A stretch of DNA of 64,000 nucleotides from Enterobacter dykesii. Lineage in GTDB: Bacteria > Pseudomonadota > Gammaproteobacteria > Enterobacterales > Enterobacteriaceae. This document shows positions 33,674 to 46,914 of the stretch, piece after piece. The DNA lies in NCBI RefSeq assembly GCF_008364625.2, contig NZ_CP126604.1, positions 4,490,877-4,554,876 on the forward strand. Reading direction: 5' to 3'. Positions within the stretch are counted from its first letter, which is position 1. Every line of letters starts with the position of its first letter. The notes below the pieces were generated by a model that saw only the letters and a list, made by a program, of their open reading frames with translations, did not search any database and was not told the origin of the DNA. The position numbers were made by a program, and so were the translations under genes.

Positions 33674-34132
33674 ATGGAAAATTATCAGATCGACAATCTC
33701 GACCGCGGCATTCTGGAGGCGTTAATGGCCAATGCCCGTACCGCCTACGCCGAACTGGCAAAACAGTTTGGCGTCAGCCCGGGAACCATTCACGTCCGCG
33801 TAGAGAAGATGAAGCAGGCGGGGATCATTACCGGCGCACGCATTGACGTCAGTCCTAAACATCTCGGTTACGACGTCTGCTGCTTCATCGGCATCATTCT
33901 TAAAAGCGCCAAAGACTACCCTTCCGCTCTGGCGAAGCTGAACGCGCTGGATGAAGTCACCGAGGCGTATTACACCACCGGGCATTACAGCATCTTTATT
34001 AAGGTCATGTGCCGATCCATCGACGCCCTCCAGCAGGTACTTATCAACAAGATCCAAACAATCGATGAAATTCAGTCCACCGAGACGCTGATCTCCCTGC
34101 AAAACCCGATCATGCGTACCATCCGCCCGTGA
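33674..34132 (+). CDS. asnC: Lrp-family regulator AsnC
   Basis: AsnC activates asnA and represses itself; asparagine reverses activation. The 152 residues have an N-terminal helix-turn-helix (about 5-60, ELAKQFGVSPGTIHVRVEKM) and a C-terminal RAM ligand-binding domain. In E. coli read-through from asnC can reach mioC and the origin. Confidence 0.97.
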   Translation: MENYQIDNLDRGILEALMANARTAYAELAKQFGVSPGTIHVRVEKMKQAGIITGARIDVSPKHLGYDVCCFIGIILKSAKDYPSALAKLNALDEVTEAYYTTGHYSIFIKVMCRSIDALQQVLINKIQTIDEIQSTETLISLQNPIMRTIRP

Positions 34133-34153
34133 TCGGGCAAATTCATTCCCACA

Positions 34154-34193
34154 TTTTCCACAGGTAGATCCCAGCTCGTTCACAGCGTACAAT
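34154..34193 (+). promoter_or_regulatory. mioC promoter with DnaA-box-like site
   Basis: TTTTCCACA (34154-34162) differs by one base from the DnaA consensus, and TACAAT (34188-34193) is a good -10. In E. coli mioC transcription, which runs toward oriC, is repressed by DnaA and by the stringent response; the same layout is visible here. Confidence 0.65.
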
Positions 34194-34222
34194 GGCCGTC
34201 TCTTTATCTGGGCGAGCGATCA

Positions 34223-34672
34223 ATGGCGGACATTACCCTTATCAGCGGCAGCACCCTTGGTGGTGCGGAATACGTAGCGGAACACCTGGCTGAAAAGCTG
34301 GAAGATGCGGGCTTTTCTACGGAAACCCTGCACGGTCCCTTGCTTGAAGATCTCCCGACTGACGGGGTCTGGCTGCTGATCACCTCCACGCACGGCGCGG
34401 GCGATCTGCCGGATAACCTGCAACCTTTATACGACGAACTGCTGGAACAGCAGCCCGACCTGTCAAACGTCCGTTTTGGCGCGGTGGGGATCGGCAGTCG
34501 TGAATATGACACCTTTTGCGGGGCAATAGAGAAAGTTGAAGCCGCTGTCACCTCCTGCGGAGCAAAACAGCTGGGTGAAACGCTCAAGATCAACATCCTC
34601 GATCATGACATTCCGGAGGATCCAGCCGAGATCTGGCTCGCGGAATGGAAAAATTTACTCAAAAACGATTAA
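34223..34672 (+). CDS. mioC: Flavodoxin-like protein MioC
   Basis: MioC is an FMN-binding flavodoxin that supports biotin synthase activity in vitro. The 149 residues (two more than in E. coli) begin with the phosphate-binding stretch LISGSTLGGAEYVAEHL and include STHGAGDLPDN. The stop is at the edge of oriC, two bases before the first GATC of the origin, so transcription of mioC enters it. Confidence 0.96.
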   Translation: MADITLISGSTLGGAEYVAEHLAEKLEDAGFSTETLHGPLLEDLPTDGVWLLITSTHGAGDLPDNLQPLYDELLEQQPDLSNVRFGAVGIGSREYDTFCGAIEKVEAAVTSCGAKQLGETLKINILDHDIPEDPAEIWLAEWKNLLKND

Positions 34673-34673
34673 A

Positions 34674-34956
34674 GATCGCGCGAACAGATGTGGATAACTC
34701 TGGTTAAAAGCTCGTATTAACCCGTAGTTATCCAAAGAACAACTGTTGTGTCGTTTTTGACCTGTGTATAAAGTCGCGATCTGATCCCAGCTTATACTGT
34801 CCAGGATCACCGATCATTCACAGCAAACGATCCTTTCTAACTGCATGATCTTCTTTGTGAGATCGGACTTATCCACACAGGTTCGCGATCCTAATAAGAG
34901 ATCACAATAGAACAGATCTCTAAATAAAAAGATCTTCTTTTTAATAGCCCAGGATC
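34674..34956. other. oriC: Chromosomal replication origin oriC
   Basis: The region carries DnaA boxes R4 TGTGGATAA (34689-34697), R2 TTATCCAAA (34728-34736), R3 TGTGTATAA (34763-34771), R5M TCATTCACA (34814-34822) and R1 TTATCCACA (34869-34877), then three AT-rich 13-mers: CTAATAAGAGATC (34891-34903), AATAGAACAGATC (34906-34918) and AAATAAAAAGATC (34922-34934). Thirteen GATC sites for Dam/SeqA are spread over 283 bases. The order between mioC and mnmG matches E. coli, viewed in reverse. IHF and Fis sites are expected between R1-R5M and R3-R2 but were not confirmed by eye. Confidence 0.98.
34891..34934. other. DNA unwinding element of oriC
   Basis: Three AT-rich 13-mers, each containing GATC, lie in tandem on the mnmG side of box R1. 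This is where DnaA first melts the duplex and DnaB is loaded. Confidence 0.93.
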
Positions 34957-35046
34957 CCAATGCTTTCTCGAAAGACTAAAGTTGAGTAGAATCCACGGCC
35001 CGGGCTTCAATCCATTTTCATACCGCTTTACGCGAGGCAGACCACC

Positions 35047-36936
35047 ATGTTTTATCAGGATCCTTTTGACGTCATCATCATTGGCGGGGGTCACGCAGGC
35101 ACTGAGGCCGCAATGGCCGCAGCGCGTATGGGTCAGCAGACCCTGCTTTTGACACACAATATCGACACGCTGGGACAAATGTCCTGTAATCCGGCGATTG
35201 GCGGCATTGGGAAAGGACACCTGGTAAAAGAAGTGGATGCACTTGGCGGCCTGATGGCGAAAGCGATCGATCGGGCCGGCATACAGTTTAGGATACTAAA
35301 CGCGAGTAAAGGTCCCGCTGTGCGTGCGACCCGTGCTCAGGCAGACCGCGTGCTTTACCGTCAGGCGGTGCGTACCGCCCTGGAGAACCAGCCGAACCTG
35401 ATGATCTTCCAGCAGGCGGTTGAAGATCTTATCGTTGAGAACGATCGCGTCGTGGGCGCCGTGACCCAGATGGGCCTCAAATTCCGCGCGAAAGCCGTGG
35501 TGCTGACCGTGGGCACCTTCCTTGACGGTAAAATTCATATCGGTCTGGATAACTACAGCGGTGGCCGTGCTGGCGATCCGCCGTCTATTCCACTGTCTTG
35601 CCGTCTGCGTGAACTGCCGCTGCGCGTTAGCCGCCTGAAAACCGGTACGCCGCCGCGTATTGATGCGCGCACCATTGATTTCAGCGTGCTGGCGCAACAG
35701 CACGGTGATAACCCCATGCCGGTGTTCTCGTTCATGGGCAATGCGGCTCAGCATCCGCAGCAGGTACCGTGCTACATCACGCATACCAACGAGAAAACTC
35801 ATGATGTGATCCGCAACAACCTCGATCGCAGCCCCATGTATGCCGGCGTGATCGAAGGGATCGGTCCACGCTACTGCCCGTCGATCGAAGACAAAGTGAT
35901 GCGCTTTGCCGATCGTAACCAGCACCAGATCTTCCTGGAGCCGGAAGGACTGACCTCAAACGAAATTTACCCGAACGGCATCTCCACCAGCCTGCCGTTC
36001 GATGTGCAGATGCAAATTGTTCGCTCAATGCAGGGGATGGAGAATGCGAAAATTGTTCGCCCCGGCTACGCTATTGAGTACGATTTCTTCGATCCACGCG
36101 ACCTGAAGCCAACCCTGGAAAGCAAGTTCATCCACGGTCTGTTCTTCGCGGGGCAGATTAACGGCACCACCGGCTACGAAGAAGCGGCTGCACAGGGCCT
36201 GCTTGCCGGTCTGAACGCCGCGCGCTTCTCTGCTGAGAAAGAGGGCTGGGCACCAGGCCGTTCTCAGGCGTATCTGGGCGTGCTGGTTGACGATCTCTGC
36301 ACGCTGGGTACCAAAGAGCCGTACCGTATGTTTACCTCTCGCGCGGAATATCGCCTGATGCTGCGTGAAGATAACGCCGACCTGCGTCTGACCGAAATGG
36401 GCCGCGAGCTGGGTCTGGTTGATGACGAACGCTGGGCGCGCTTCAACGAAAAGCTGGAGCGCATTGAACAGGAACGTCAGCGCCTGAAAACCACCTGGGT
36501 GAATCCGCAGGCGGAAACCGCTGCCGAAGTAAACGCTCACTTAACAGCGCCGCTGTCGCGCGAGGCCAGCGGTGAAGATTTACTGCGCCGTCCTGAAGTC
36601 ACCTACGAGAACCTGGTTAAACTGACCGCGTTCGCGCCGGGCCTGGAAGACGCTGAAGCGGCAGAGCAGGTTGAGATCCAGGTGAAGTACGAAGGTTACA
36701 TCGCGCGTCAGCAGGATGAGATCGAAAAACAGCAGCGTAACGAAAACACGCTGCTGCCGGAAATGCTGGACTACCGCCAGGTGACGGGCCTCTCGAACGA
36801 AGTGATCGCCAAGCTGAACGATCACAAACCAGTATCGATCGGCCAGGCATCCCGTATCTCGGGTGTTACCCCTGCGGCGATTTCGATCCTGCTGGTCTGG
36901 CTGAAAAAGCAGGGCATGCTGCGCCGCAGCGCGTAA
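35047..36936 (+). CDS. mnmG: tRNA U34 carboxymethylaminomethyl-modifying enzyme MnmG (GidA)
   Basis: MnmG with MnmE builds the (carboxymethyl)aminomethyl group on wobble uridine 34 of several tRNAs, using FAD, NADH, methylenetetrahydrofolate and glycine or ammonium. The 629 residues start with the FAD motif [17 protein letters not shown] and include the redox cysteines in MSCNPAIGG and RYCPSIEDK. MnmE is encoded in the same window. Its transcription runs away from oriC and in E. coli stimulates initiation. Confidence 0.98.
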   Translation: MFYQDPFDVIIIGGGHAGTEAAMAAARMGQQTLLLTHNIDTLGQMSCNPAIGGIGKGHLVKEVDALGGLMAKAIDRAGIQFRILNASKGPAVRATRAQADRVLYRQAVRTALENQPNLMIFQQAVEDLIVENDRVVGAVTQMGLKFRAKAVVLTVGTFLDGKIHIGLDNYSGGRAGDPPSIPLSCRLRELPLRVSRLKTGTPPRIDARTIDFSVLAQQHGDNPMPVFSFMGNAAQHPQQVPCYITHTNEKTHDVIRNNLDRSPMYAGVIEGIGPRYCPSIEDKVMRFADRNQHQIFLEPEGLTSNEIYPNGISTSLPFDVQMQIVRSMQGMENAKIVRPGYAIEYDFFDPRDLKPTLESKFIHGLFFAGQINGTTGYEEAAAQGLLAGLNAARFSAEKEGWAPGRSQAYLGVLVDDLCTLGTKEPYRMFTSRAEYRLMLREDNADLRLTEMGRELGLVDDERWARFNEKLERIEQERQRLKTTWVNPQAETAAEVNAHLTAPLSREASGEDLLRRPEVTYENLVKLTAFAPGLEDAEAAEQVEIQVKYEGYIARQQDEIEKQQRNENTLLPEMLDYRQVTGLSNEVIAKLNDHKPVSIGQASRISGVTPAAISILLVWLKKQGMLRRSA

Positions 36937-36950
36937 TTGACATTGCTTTT

Positions 36951-37017
36951 GGCGGGTGGCGCTTCGCTGACCCGCCCTACTTATTCGTAGGCCCGGTAAG
37001 CGGCAGCGCCACCGGGC
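36951..37017. repeat. REP pair (BIME) between mnmG and rsmG
   Basis: A REP, GGCGGGTGGCGCTTCGC-TGACCCGCCCTAC (to 36980), is followed by an inverted partner, GTAGGCCCGGTAAGCGGC-AGCGCCACCGGGC (36987-37017). The head-to-head pair is a bacterial interspersed mosaic element and separates the two cistrons. Confidence 0.85.
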
Positions 37018-37043
37018 AAAAAAACTCTCAACAGGTATTCACC

Positions 37044-37667
37044 GTGCTCAACAAACTCTCTCGTCTGCTGGATCAGGCAGGTATTTCGCTCACCGATCAC
37101 CAGAAAAATCAGCTGGTGGCCTATGTCGATATGCTGAACAAATGGAACAAAGCGTACAACCTGACCTCCGTACGCGACCCCAACGAGATGCTGGTACGCC
37201 ATATTCTCGATAGCATTGTGGTTGCCCCGTGGCTGAAAGGTGAGCGTTTCATCGATGTGGGGACGGGACCGGGTTTACCGGGCGTTCCGCTGTCGATTGT
37301 TCGCCCTGAGAGCCACTTCACATTGCTGGACAGCCTTGGCAAGCGCGTGCGCTTTTTACGTCAGGTACAGCATGAGCTGAAGCTTGAAAACATCACGCCC
37401 GTGCAGAGCAGGGTAGAGGAGTTCCCGGCGGAGCCGCCGTTTGACGGTGTTATCAGCCGTGCATTTGCGTCGCTCAACGATATGGTGAGCTGGTGCAAAC
37501 ACTTACCTGCGGAGAACGGCCGCTTTTATGCGCTGAAAGGGCAGTTGCCAGGCGATGAGATTGAGCGGCTTCCGGACGGTTTTGCTGTTGAATCCATCGA
37601 GAAATTACACATTCCTCAGCTCGATGGGGAGCGTCATCTGGTGATAATTAAGCCAAACAATTTTTAA
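37044..37667 (+). CDS. rsmG: 16S rRNA (guanine-527-N7) methyltransferase RsmG
   Basis: RsmG methylates G527 of 16S rRNA; loss gives low-level streptomycin resistance. The 207 residues have the SAM-binding motif [10 protein letters not shown] and the following [12 protein letters not shown]. The start is GTG 37044 behind CAACAGG, giving the E. coli length. It follows mnmG across a REP pair, and a long palindrome lies 22 bases after its stop. Confidence 0.97.
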   Translation: MLNKLSRLLDQAGISLTDHQKNQLVAYVDMLNKWNKAYNLTSVRDPNEMLVRHILDSIVVAPWLKGERFIDVGTGPGLPGVPLSIVRPESHFTLLDSLGKRVRFLRQVQHELKLENITPVQSRVEEFPAEPPFDGVISRAFASLNDMVSWCKHLPAENGRFYALKGQLPGDEIERLPDGFAVESIEKLHIPQLDGERHLVIIKPNNF

Positions 37668-37688
37668 AAAATTAATAAAAAATGTGGA

Positions 37689-37727
37689 ATTTGTGCTGTT
37701 CTTCGCATGTTAAAAAACAGCACAAAT
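37689..37727. repeat. Perfect 12-base inverted repeat after rsmG
   Basis: ATTTGTGCTGTT (37689-37700) and AACAGCACAAAT (37716-37727) are exact complements around a 15-base loop. No T-run follows on the plus strand, so it is not a standard terminator; it may be a transcript-end hairpin or a protein-binding dyad. Confidence 0.75.
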
Positions 37728-38165
37728 AAAGAGGGTTTACCGGCGGGCTTTTAACCTCTTCTTTACTAAGGTTTTTCTTATGGTTAACCTGGCGACTTTT
37801 ATTCACCGAGAAGATAGTCATCTGTGAAAATATAAGTCTGCTAAAAGTGGAAGGTGGTAACCAGAACGCAATGTTAATTATTTATTAAGAATGTCAATAA
37901 AACGTTTTTATTGTGTACTGGGCTGTTTTGAAAATAGTTACGGCATTTTGCGTTTAATTTCATAAAGATAAATTTGCGCGATTTGCGCCTTTGATAAATA
38001 CAACCTTATCGCAAATGTGTGTTTTGTGATCTCGTGCACGCTTTATCGCCAACGTTTTCGCGCTGTTTGCAGTTTTGGTCGAAGGTTGACGCTTTCAGCG
38101 AAAGTTAAAAAATAGCGCTGGGGAAAAATATTTAAACATTTATTCACCTTTTCGCTACTTAATGT

Positions 38166-38193
38166 TTGAAATCACGGGTGCGCACCGTATAAT
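38166..38193 (+). promoter_or_regulatory. Main atp operon promoter
   Basis: TTGAAA (38166-38171), a 16-base spacer and a perfect TATAAT (38188-38193) form a strong sigma-70 promoter about 90 bases upstream of atpI, in the same sequence context as E. coli atpIp. Confidence 0.85.
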
Positions 38194-38283
38194 TTGACCG
38201 CTTTTTGATGCTTGACTCTGAGCCTTAAAGGACGTTTTATACGACACGCGGCATACCTCGAAGGGAGCAGGAGTAAAAACGTG

Positions 38284-39488
<1,205 letters not shown>

Positions 39489-39509
39489 TTTTTTACCAAC
39501 ACTACTACG

Positions 39510-39794
<285 letters not shown>

Positions 39795-39825
39795 TAAGCC
39801 ACAGAAATTAAAGAGGTATTGTGCT

Positions 39826-40296
39826 GTGAACATGAACGCAACAATCCTCGGCCAGGCCATCGCGTTTATTCTCTTTGTCTGGTTCTGCATGAAGTATGTA
39901 TGGCCGCCTTTAATGGCTGCCATCGAAAAACGTCAGAAAGAAATTGCTGACGGTCTGGCTTCCGCAGAACGCGCTAAGAAAGATTTGGACCTTGCACAGG
40001 CCAACGCGACAGACCAGCTGAAAAAAGCGAAAGCTGAAGCTCAGGTAATCATTGAACAGGCTAACAAACGCCGTTCTCAGATCCTGGACGAAGCCAAAGC
40101 TGAAGCAGAACAGGAACGTACTAAGATCGTGACACAGGCTCAGGCAGAAATTGATGCTGAGCGTAAACGTGCTCGTGAAGAACTGCGTAAGCAGGTTGCG
40201 ATTCTGGCTGTTGCTGGCGCCGAGAAGATCATCGAACGTTCCGTGGATGAAGCTGCTAACAGCGACATCGTGGACAAACTTGTCGCTGAACTGTAA
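39826..40296 (+). CDS. atpF: ATP synthase subunit b
   Basis: Subunit b forms the dimeric peripheral stalk. The 156 residues start with one membrane helix (about 5-25) followed by a long, highly charged, alanine-rich coiled coil. The start is GTG 39826 ([10 protein letters not shown]), as in E. coli, behind AAAGAGGTATTG; an ATG two codons later is an alternative. Confidence 0.97.
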   Translation: MNMNATILGQAIAFILFVWFCMKYVWPPLMAAIEKRQKEIADGLASAERAKKDLDLAQANATDQLKKAKAEAQVIIEQANKRRSQILDEAKAEAEQERTKIVTQAQAEIDAERKRAREELRKQVAILAVAGAEKIIERSVDEAANSDIVDKLVAEL

Positions 40297-40310
40297 GGAG
40301 GGAGGGGCTG

Positions 40311-40844
40311 ATGTCTGAATTTGTTACGGTAGCTCGCCCCTACGCCAAAGCAGCTTTTGACTTTGCTGTCGAACACCAAAATGTCGATCGCTGGCAGGAT
40401 ATGCTGGCGTTTGCCGCTGAGGTGACGAAAAACGAACAAATGGCTGAGTTGCTTTCCGGTGCGTTAGCACCTGAAACTCTCGCCGCGTCGTTTATCGCCG
40501 TGTGCGGAGAGCAACTGGATGCCAACGGCCAGAACCTGATTAAGGTGATGGCAGAAAATGGTCGTCTCCGTGTGCTCCCGGATGTTCTCGAGCAGTTTGA
40601 GCACTTACGTGCCCTTAGTGAAGCAACCGCTGAAGTCGAAGTGACTTCTGCGACTGAACTGAGTAATGAACAGCTTGCGAAAATCACCGCCGCGATGGAA
40701 AAACGTCTGTCACGCAAAGTTAAGCTGAATTGCAAAATCGATAAGTCTGTAATGGCAGGCGTAATCATCCGTTCGGGTGATATGGTCATTGATGGCAGCG
40801 TACGCGGCCGTCTTGAACGCCTTGCAGACGTCTTGCAGTCTTAA
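40311..40844 (+). CDS. atpH: ATP synthase subunit delta
   Basis: Delta joins the b-dimer to the top of F1. The 177 residues match E. coli in length, with the N-terminal helical domain and the conserved C-terminal [22 protein letters not shown]. The ATG follows a very strong AAGGAGGGAGGGG site. Confidence 0.98.
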   Translation: MSEFVTVARPYAKAAFDFAVEHQNVDRWQDMLAFAAEVTKNEQMAELLSGALAPETLAASFIAVCGEQLDANGQNLIKVMAENGRLRVLPDVLEQFEHLRALSEATAEVEVTSATELSNEQLAKITAAMEKRLSRKVKLNCKIDKSVMAGVIIRSGDMVIDGSVRGRLERLADVLQS

Positions 40845-40856
40845 GGGGACTGGAGC

Positions 40857-42398
40857 ATGCAACTGAATTCCACCGAAATCAGCGAACTGATCAAGCAGCG
40901 CATTGCTCAGTTCAGTGTTGTGAGTGAAGCTCACAACGAAGGTACTATTGTTTCTGTAAGTGACGGTGTTATCCGCATCCACGGCCTGGCCGATTGTATG
41001 CAGGGTGAGATGATTTCCCTGCCGGGTAACCGTTACGCTATCGCACTGAACCTGGAGCGCGACTCCGTAGGTGCAGTTGTGATGGGTCCATACGCTGACC
41101 TCGCCGAAGGCATGAAGGTTAAGTGTACTGGCCGTATTCTGGAAGTGCCGGTTGGCCGTGGCCTGCTGGGTCGCGTTGTTAACACCCTGGGTGCGCCAAT
41201 CGACGGTAAAGGTCCGGTTGAGCACGATGGCTTCTCTCCAATCGAAGTTATCGCACCGGGCGTTATCGACCGTCAGTCCGTAGATCAGCCTGTTCAGACA
41301 GGTTATAAGTCCGTTGATGCCATGATCCCTATCGGTCGTGGTCAGCGTGAACTGATCATCGGTGACCGTCAGACCGGTAAAACCGCGATGGCTATTGACG
41401 CCATCATCAACCAGCGTGACTCCGGCATCAAATGTGTGTACGTGGCCATCGGCCAGAAAGCGTCCACCATTTCCAACGTGGTTCGTAAACTGGAAGAGCA
41501 CGGCGCACTGTCTAACACCATCGTTGTGGTAGCAACTGCGTCTGAATCCGCTGCACTGCAATACCTGGCGCCATATGCCGGTTGCGCAATGGGCGAATAC
41601 TTCCGTGACCGCGGTGAAGATGCACTGATCGTATACGATGACCTGTCTAAACAGGCTGTTGCTTATCGTCAGGTTTCCCTGCTGCTCCGTCGTCCACCTG
41701 GACGTGAAGCGTTCCCTGGCGACGTATTCTACCTCCACTCTCGTCTGCTGGAGCGTGCTTCCCGCGTTAACGCGGAATACGTCGAGAACTTCACCAAAGG
41801 TGAAGTGAAGGGTAAAACGGGCTCTCTGACCGCTCTGCCGATCATTGAAACCCAGGCGGGTGACGTTTCTGCGTTCGTTCCGACCAACGTAATCTCCATT
41901 ACCGATGGTCAGATCTTCCTGGAAACCAACCTGTTTAACTCCGGTATTCGTCCGGCGGTTAACCCGGGTATCTCCGTATCCCGTGTTGGTGGTGCTGCTC
42001 AGACCAAGATCATCAAGAAACTGTCCGGTGGTATCCGTACCGCGCTGGCACAGTATCGTGAACTGGCTGCGTTCTCTCAGTTCGCATCCGATCTGGACGA
42101 AGCAACCCGTAAACAGCTGAGCCACGGTCAGAAAGTGACCGAGCTGCTGAAGCAGAAACAGTACGCACCAATGTCTGTTGCTCAGCAGGGCCTGGTACTG
42201 TTCGCGGCTGAACGCGGTTACCTCGAAGATGTGGAACTGGCGAAAATCGGTAGCTTCGAAGCCGCTCTGCTGGCTTACGTCGACCGTGATCACGCTCCGC
42301 TGATGCAAGAGATCAACCAGACCGGTGGCTATAACGACGAAATCGAAGGCAAGCTGAAAGCTATCCTCGATTCCTTCAAAGCAACCCAATCCTGGTAA
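40857..42398 (+). CDS. atpA: ATP synthase subunit alpha
   Basis: Alpha holds the non-catalytic nucleotide sites of F1. The 513 residues have Walker [10 protein letters not shown] (about 169-177), the [11 protein letters not shown] region and the alpha signature [14 protein letters not shown]. The gene is followed by a perfect 11-base-pair hairpin before atpG. Confidence 0.99.
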   Translation: MQLNSTEISELIKQRIAQFSVVSEAHNEGTIVSVSDGVIRIHGLADCMQGEMISLPGNRYAIALNLERDSVGAVVMGPYADLAEGMKVKCTGRILEVPVGRGLLGRVVNTLGAPIDGKGPVEHDGFSPIEVIAPGVIDRQSVDQPVQTGYKSVDAMIPIGRGQRELIIGDRQTGKTAMAIDAIINQRDSGIKCVYVAIGQKASTISNVVRKLEEHGALSNTIVVVATASESAALQYLAPYAGCAMGEYFRDRGEDALIVYDDLSKQAVAYRQVSLLLRRPPGREAFPGDVFYLHSRLLERASRVNAEYVENFTKGEVKGKTGSLTALPIIETQAGDVSAFVPTNVISITDGQIFLETNLFNSGIRPAVNPGISVSRVGGAAQTKIIKKLSGGIRTALAQYRELAAFSQFASDLDEATRKQLSHGQKVTELLKQKQYAPMSVAQQGLVLFAAERGYLEDVELAKIGSFEAALLAYVDRDHAPLMQEINQTGGYNDEIEGKLKAILDSFKATQSW

Positions 42399-42404
42399 TC
42401 GTCC

Positions 42405-42430
42405 GGCGGCTTGTCTCAGGACAAGCCGCC
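42405..42430 (+). promoter_or_regulatory. Perfect intercistronic hairpin between atpA and atpG
   Basis: GGCGGCTTGTC (42405-42415), loop TCAG, GACAAGCCGCC (42420-42430): an 11-base-pair stem with no mismatch and no T-run. It lies 7 bases after the atpA stop and 20 before the atpG ATG, leaving the GAGGAG ribosome site free. It probably affects message stability or relative translation rather than ending transcription. Confidence 0.85.
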
Positions 42431-42449
42431 TGGCATTGAGGAGAAGCTC

Positions 42450-44727
<2,278 letters not shown>

Positions 44728-44747
44728 CGCCTTAATCGGAGGGTGAT

Positions 44748-45167
44748 ATGGCAATGACTTACCACCTGGACGTCGTCAGCGCAGAGCAACAAATGTTCTC
44801 TGGTCTGGTCGAAAAAATCCAGGTAACGGGTAGTGAAGGTGAACTGGGTATTTTCCCGGGTCACGCACCGCTGCTCACCGCCATTAAGCCTGGTATGATC
44901 CGCATCGTTAAACAGTTCGGTCACGAAGAGTTTATCTATCTGTCCGGCGGCATTCTTGAAGTGCAGCCTGGCAGTGTGACCGTTCTGGCCGATACCGCTA
45001 TCCGTGGACAGGATCTCGACGAAGCGCGAGCCCTGGAATCGAAGCGTAAGGCTGAAGAGCACATTAGCAGCTCTCATGGTGACGTGGATTACGCTCAGGC
45101 GTCTGCGGAGCTGGCCAAAGCGATCGCGAAACTGCGCGTTATCGAGTTGACCAAAAAAGCGATGTAA
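44748..45167 (+). CDS. atpC: ATP synthase subunit epsilon
   Basis: Epsilon ties the rotor to the c-ring and inhibits ATP hydrolysis through its C-terminal helices. The 139 residues show an N-terminal beta-sandwich ([21 protein letters not shown]) and a two-helix tail. It is the last gene of the operon, followed by a strong terminator. Confidence 0.98.
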   Translation: MAMTYHLDVVSAEQQMFSGLVEKIQVTGSEGELGIFPGHAPLLTAIKPGMIRIVKQFGHEEFIYLSGGILEVQPGSVTVLADTAIRGQDLDEARALESKRKAEEHISSSHGDVDYAQASAELAKAIAKLRVIELTKKAM

Positions 45168-45188
45168 CACCGGCTTGAAAAGCACAAA

Positions 45189-45221
45189 AGCCAGTCTGGA
45201 TACCAGGCTGGCTTTTTTTTT
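45189..45221 (+). terminator. atp operon terminator
   Basis: AGCCAGTCTGG pairs with CCAGGCTGGCT around ATA (45189-45213, one internal mismatch), followed by an eight-base T-run. Confidence 0.92.
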
Positions 45222-45305
45222 CGGCCTTAATTCATGATGAAAAAGATGTAGAATTTTAAGCATCAAACGTTTTTACTTCACACTCAAACTACCGTCAGGA
45301 TGCGT

Positions 45306-46676
45306 ATGTCAAACAGTGCGATGAGCGTGGTGATCCTTGCCGCTGGCAAAGGGACCCGCATGTATTCCGATCTGCCAAAGGTGCTCCACACGCTTGCAGG
45401 AAAGCCAATGGTGCAGCATGTCATTGATGCAGCCAACGAACTGGGTGCCAGTCAGGTCCACCTGGTCTACGGCCACGGCGGCGATCTGCTTAAAAAGACG
45501 CTGAGCGATGACAATCTCAACTGGGTGCGTCAGGCCGAACAGCTGGGCACAGGCCATGCGATGCAGCAGGCTGCGCCTTTCTTTGCGGATGACGAAGACA
45601 TTTTGATGCTCTACGGCGATGTCCCGCTGATCTCCGTTGAAACACTTACTCGCCTGCGTGAAGCCAAACCGCAGGGCGGCATCGGTTTATTAACCGTCGT
45701 GCTGGACGATCCAAGCGGTTATGGCCGCATCACCCGTGAAAACGGCAACGTCACGGGGATTGTTGAGCATAAAGATGCCAGCGACGAACAGCGCCAGATT
45801 CAGGAGATCAACACCGGTATCCTGATTGCCAACGGCGCGGATATGAAGCGCTGGCTGTCGAAGCTCAATAACAACAACGCGCAGGGTGAATACTACATCA
45901 CCGATATCATTGCGATGGCGTACCACGAAGGGCGTGAAATTGCCGCCGTTCATCCGGCGCGGATCAGCGAAACGGACGGCGTGAACAACCGCCTTCAGCT
46001 CTCCCGTCTTGAGCGTATTTATCAGTCCGAGCAGGCCGAAAAACTGCTGCTGGCGGGCGTGATGCTGCGCGATCCGGCGCGTTTCGATTTGCGTGGTTCG
46101 TTATCTCACGGTCGTGACGTTGAAATTGATACTAACGTTATCCTCGAAGGTCAGGTCACGCTGGGCAATCGCGTCAAAATTGGTGCCGGCTGCGTGATTA
46201 AAAATAGCGTTATCGGTGACGACTGCGAAATTAGCCCGTACAGCGTGGTGGAAGATGCCCGTCTGGACGCGGCCTGTACCATCGGCCCGTTTGCGCGTCT
46301 GCGCCCGGGCGCTGAGCTGCTGGAAGGCGCTCACGTGGGTAACTTCGTGGAAATGAAAAAAGCGCGTCTGGGTAAAGGCTCAAAAGCCGGTCATCTAACC
46401 TATCTGGGCGACGCGGAAATTGGCAATAACGTGAATATTGGTGCAGGGACCATTACCTGTAACTATGACGGCGCGAATAAGTTTAAAACCATCATCGGTG
46501 ACGACGTGTTCGTTGGCTCCGATACGCAGCTGGTGGCGCCTGTTACCGTGGGTAACGGGGTGACCATTGCCGCCGGAACAACCGTAACGCGCGATGTGGC
46601 CGAGAACGAGCTGGTGTTAAGCCGCGTTCCGCAGGTCAGCAAGCAGGGCTGGAAACGCCCGGTGAAGAAAAAGTAA
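45306..46676 (+). CDS. glmU: Bifunctional UDP-GlcNAc pyrophosphorylase / GlcN-1-P acetyltransferase
   Basis: GlmU acetylates glucosamine-1-phosphate and then uridylates it, giving UDP-GlcNAc for peptidoglycan and LPS. The 456 residues have the pyrophosphorylase signature [15 protein letters not shown] (N-terminal half) and a C-terminal left-handed beta-helix of hexapeptide repeats with the acetyltransferase site [12 protein letters not shown] 45306 gives the E. coli length with CAGGA at the right distance; ATG 45300 would add two residues. It is co-transcribed with glmS in E. coli. Confidence 0.97.
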   Translation: MSNSAMSVVILAAGKGTRMYSDLPKVLHTLAGKPMVQHVIDAANELGASQVHLVYGHGGDLLKKTLSDDNLNWVRQAEQLGTGHAMQQAAPFFADDEDILMLYGDVPLISVETLTRLREAKPQGGIGLLTVVLDDPSGYGRITRENGNVTGIVEHKDASDEQRQIQEINTGILIANGADMKRWLSKLNNNNAQGEYYITDIIAMAYHEGREIAAVHPARISETDGVNNRLQLSRLERIYQSEQAEKLLLAGVMLRDPARFDLRGSLSHGRDVEIDTNVILEGQVTLGNRVKIGAGCVIKNSVIGDDCEISPYSVVEDARLDAACTIGPFARLRPGAELLEGAHVGNFVEMKKARLGKGSKAGHLTYLGDAEIGNNVNIGAGTITCNYDGANKFKTIIGDDVFVGSDTQLVAPVTVGNGVTIAAGTTVTRDVAENELVLSRVPQVSKQGWKRPVKKK

Positions 46677-46684
46677 CGGATTTA

Positions 46685-46780
46685 CCCCTCACCCTAACCC
46701 TCTCCCCACAGGGGAGAGGGGATCGTTCGGTGCGGTGTTTTTCTCCCTCGCCCCTTTGGGGAGAGGGCCGGGGTGAGGGG
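46685..46780. repeat. Long C-rich/G-rich palindromic repeat between glmU and glmS
   Basis: CCCCTCACCCTAACCCTCT-CCCC (46685-46707) pairs with GGGGAGAGGG-CCG-GGGTGAGGGG (46758-46780), differing only in a central triplet, and each arm also forms its own small hairpin. A shorter relative stands at 55834-55866. It is a dispersed intergenic repeat (REPIN-like) of a kind common in this group. Confidence 0.8.
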
Positions 46781-46914
46781 ATAATATAATCCTCCCCCCA
46801 CAAGCAGTACCCATAAAAATAACCCCACTCTCTACAAGGCTCGGGGTGCCCGGAAAGGGAAAATACAGGTCAGCGACAACGCAGGCATAATGCCTAAATT
46901 CGGAATCTAAAATT

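Larger units (their letters stand above)
37668..38283 (+). other. 616-base intergenic region before the atp operon
   Basis: No convincing gene lies here. It holds a 12-base perfect inverted repeat (37689-37727), a long AT-rich middle (about 37850-38150) and the atp promoter (38166-38193), followed by a leader of about 85 bases to atpI. E. coli also has a long leaderless gap here. I could not assign the AT-rich middle a function. Confidence 0.6.

Noticed and set aside
42411..42449. Extended start for atpG.
   Set aside because: It would begin inside the perfect hairpin, lacks a ribosome site, and adds residues unknown in the family.
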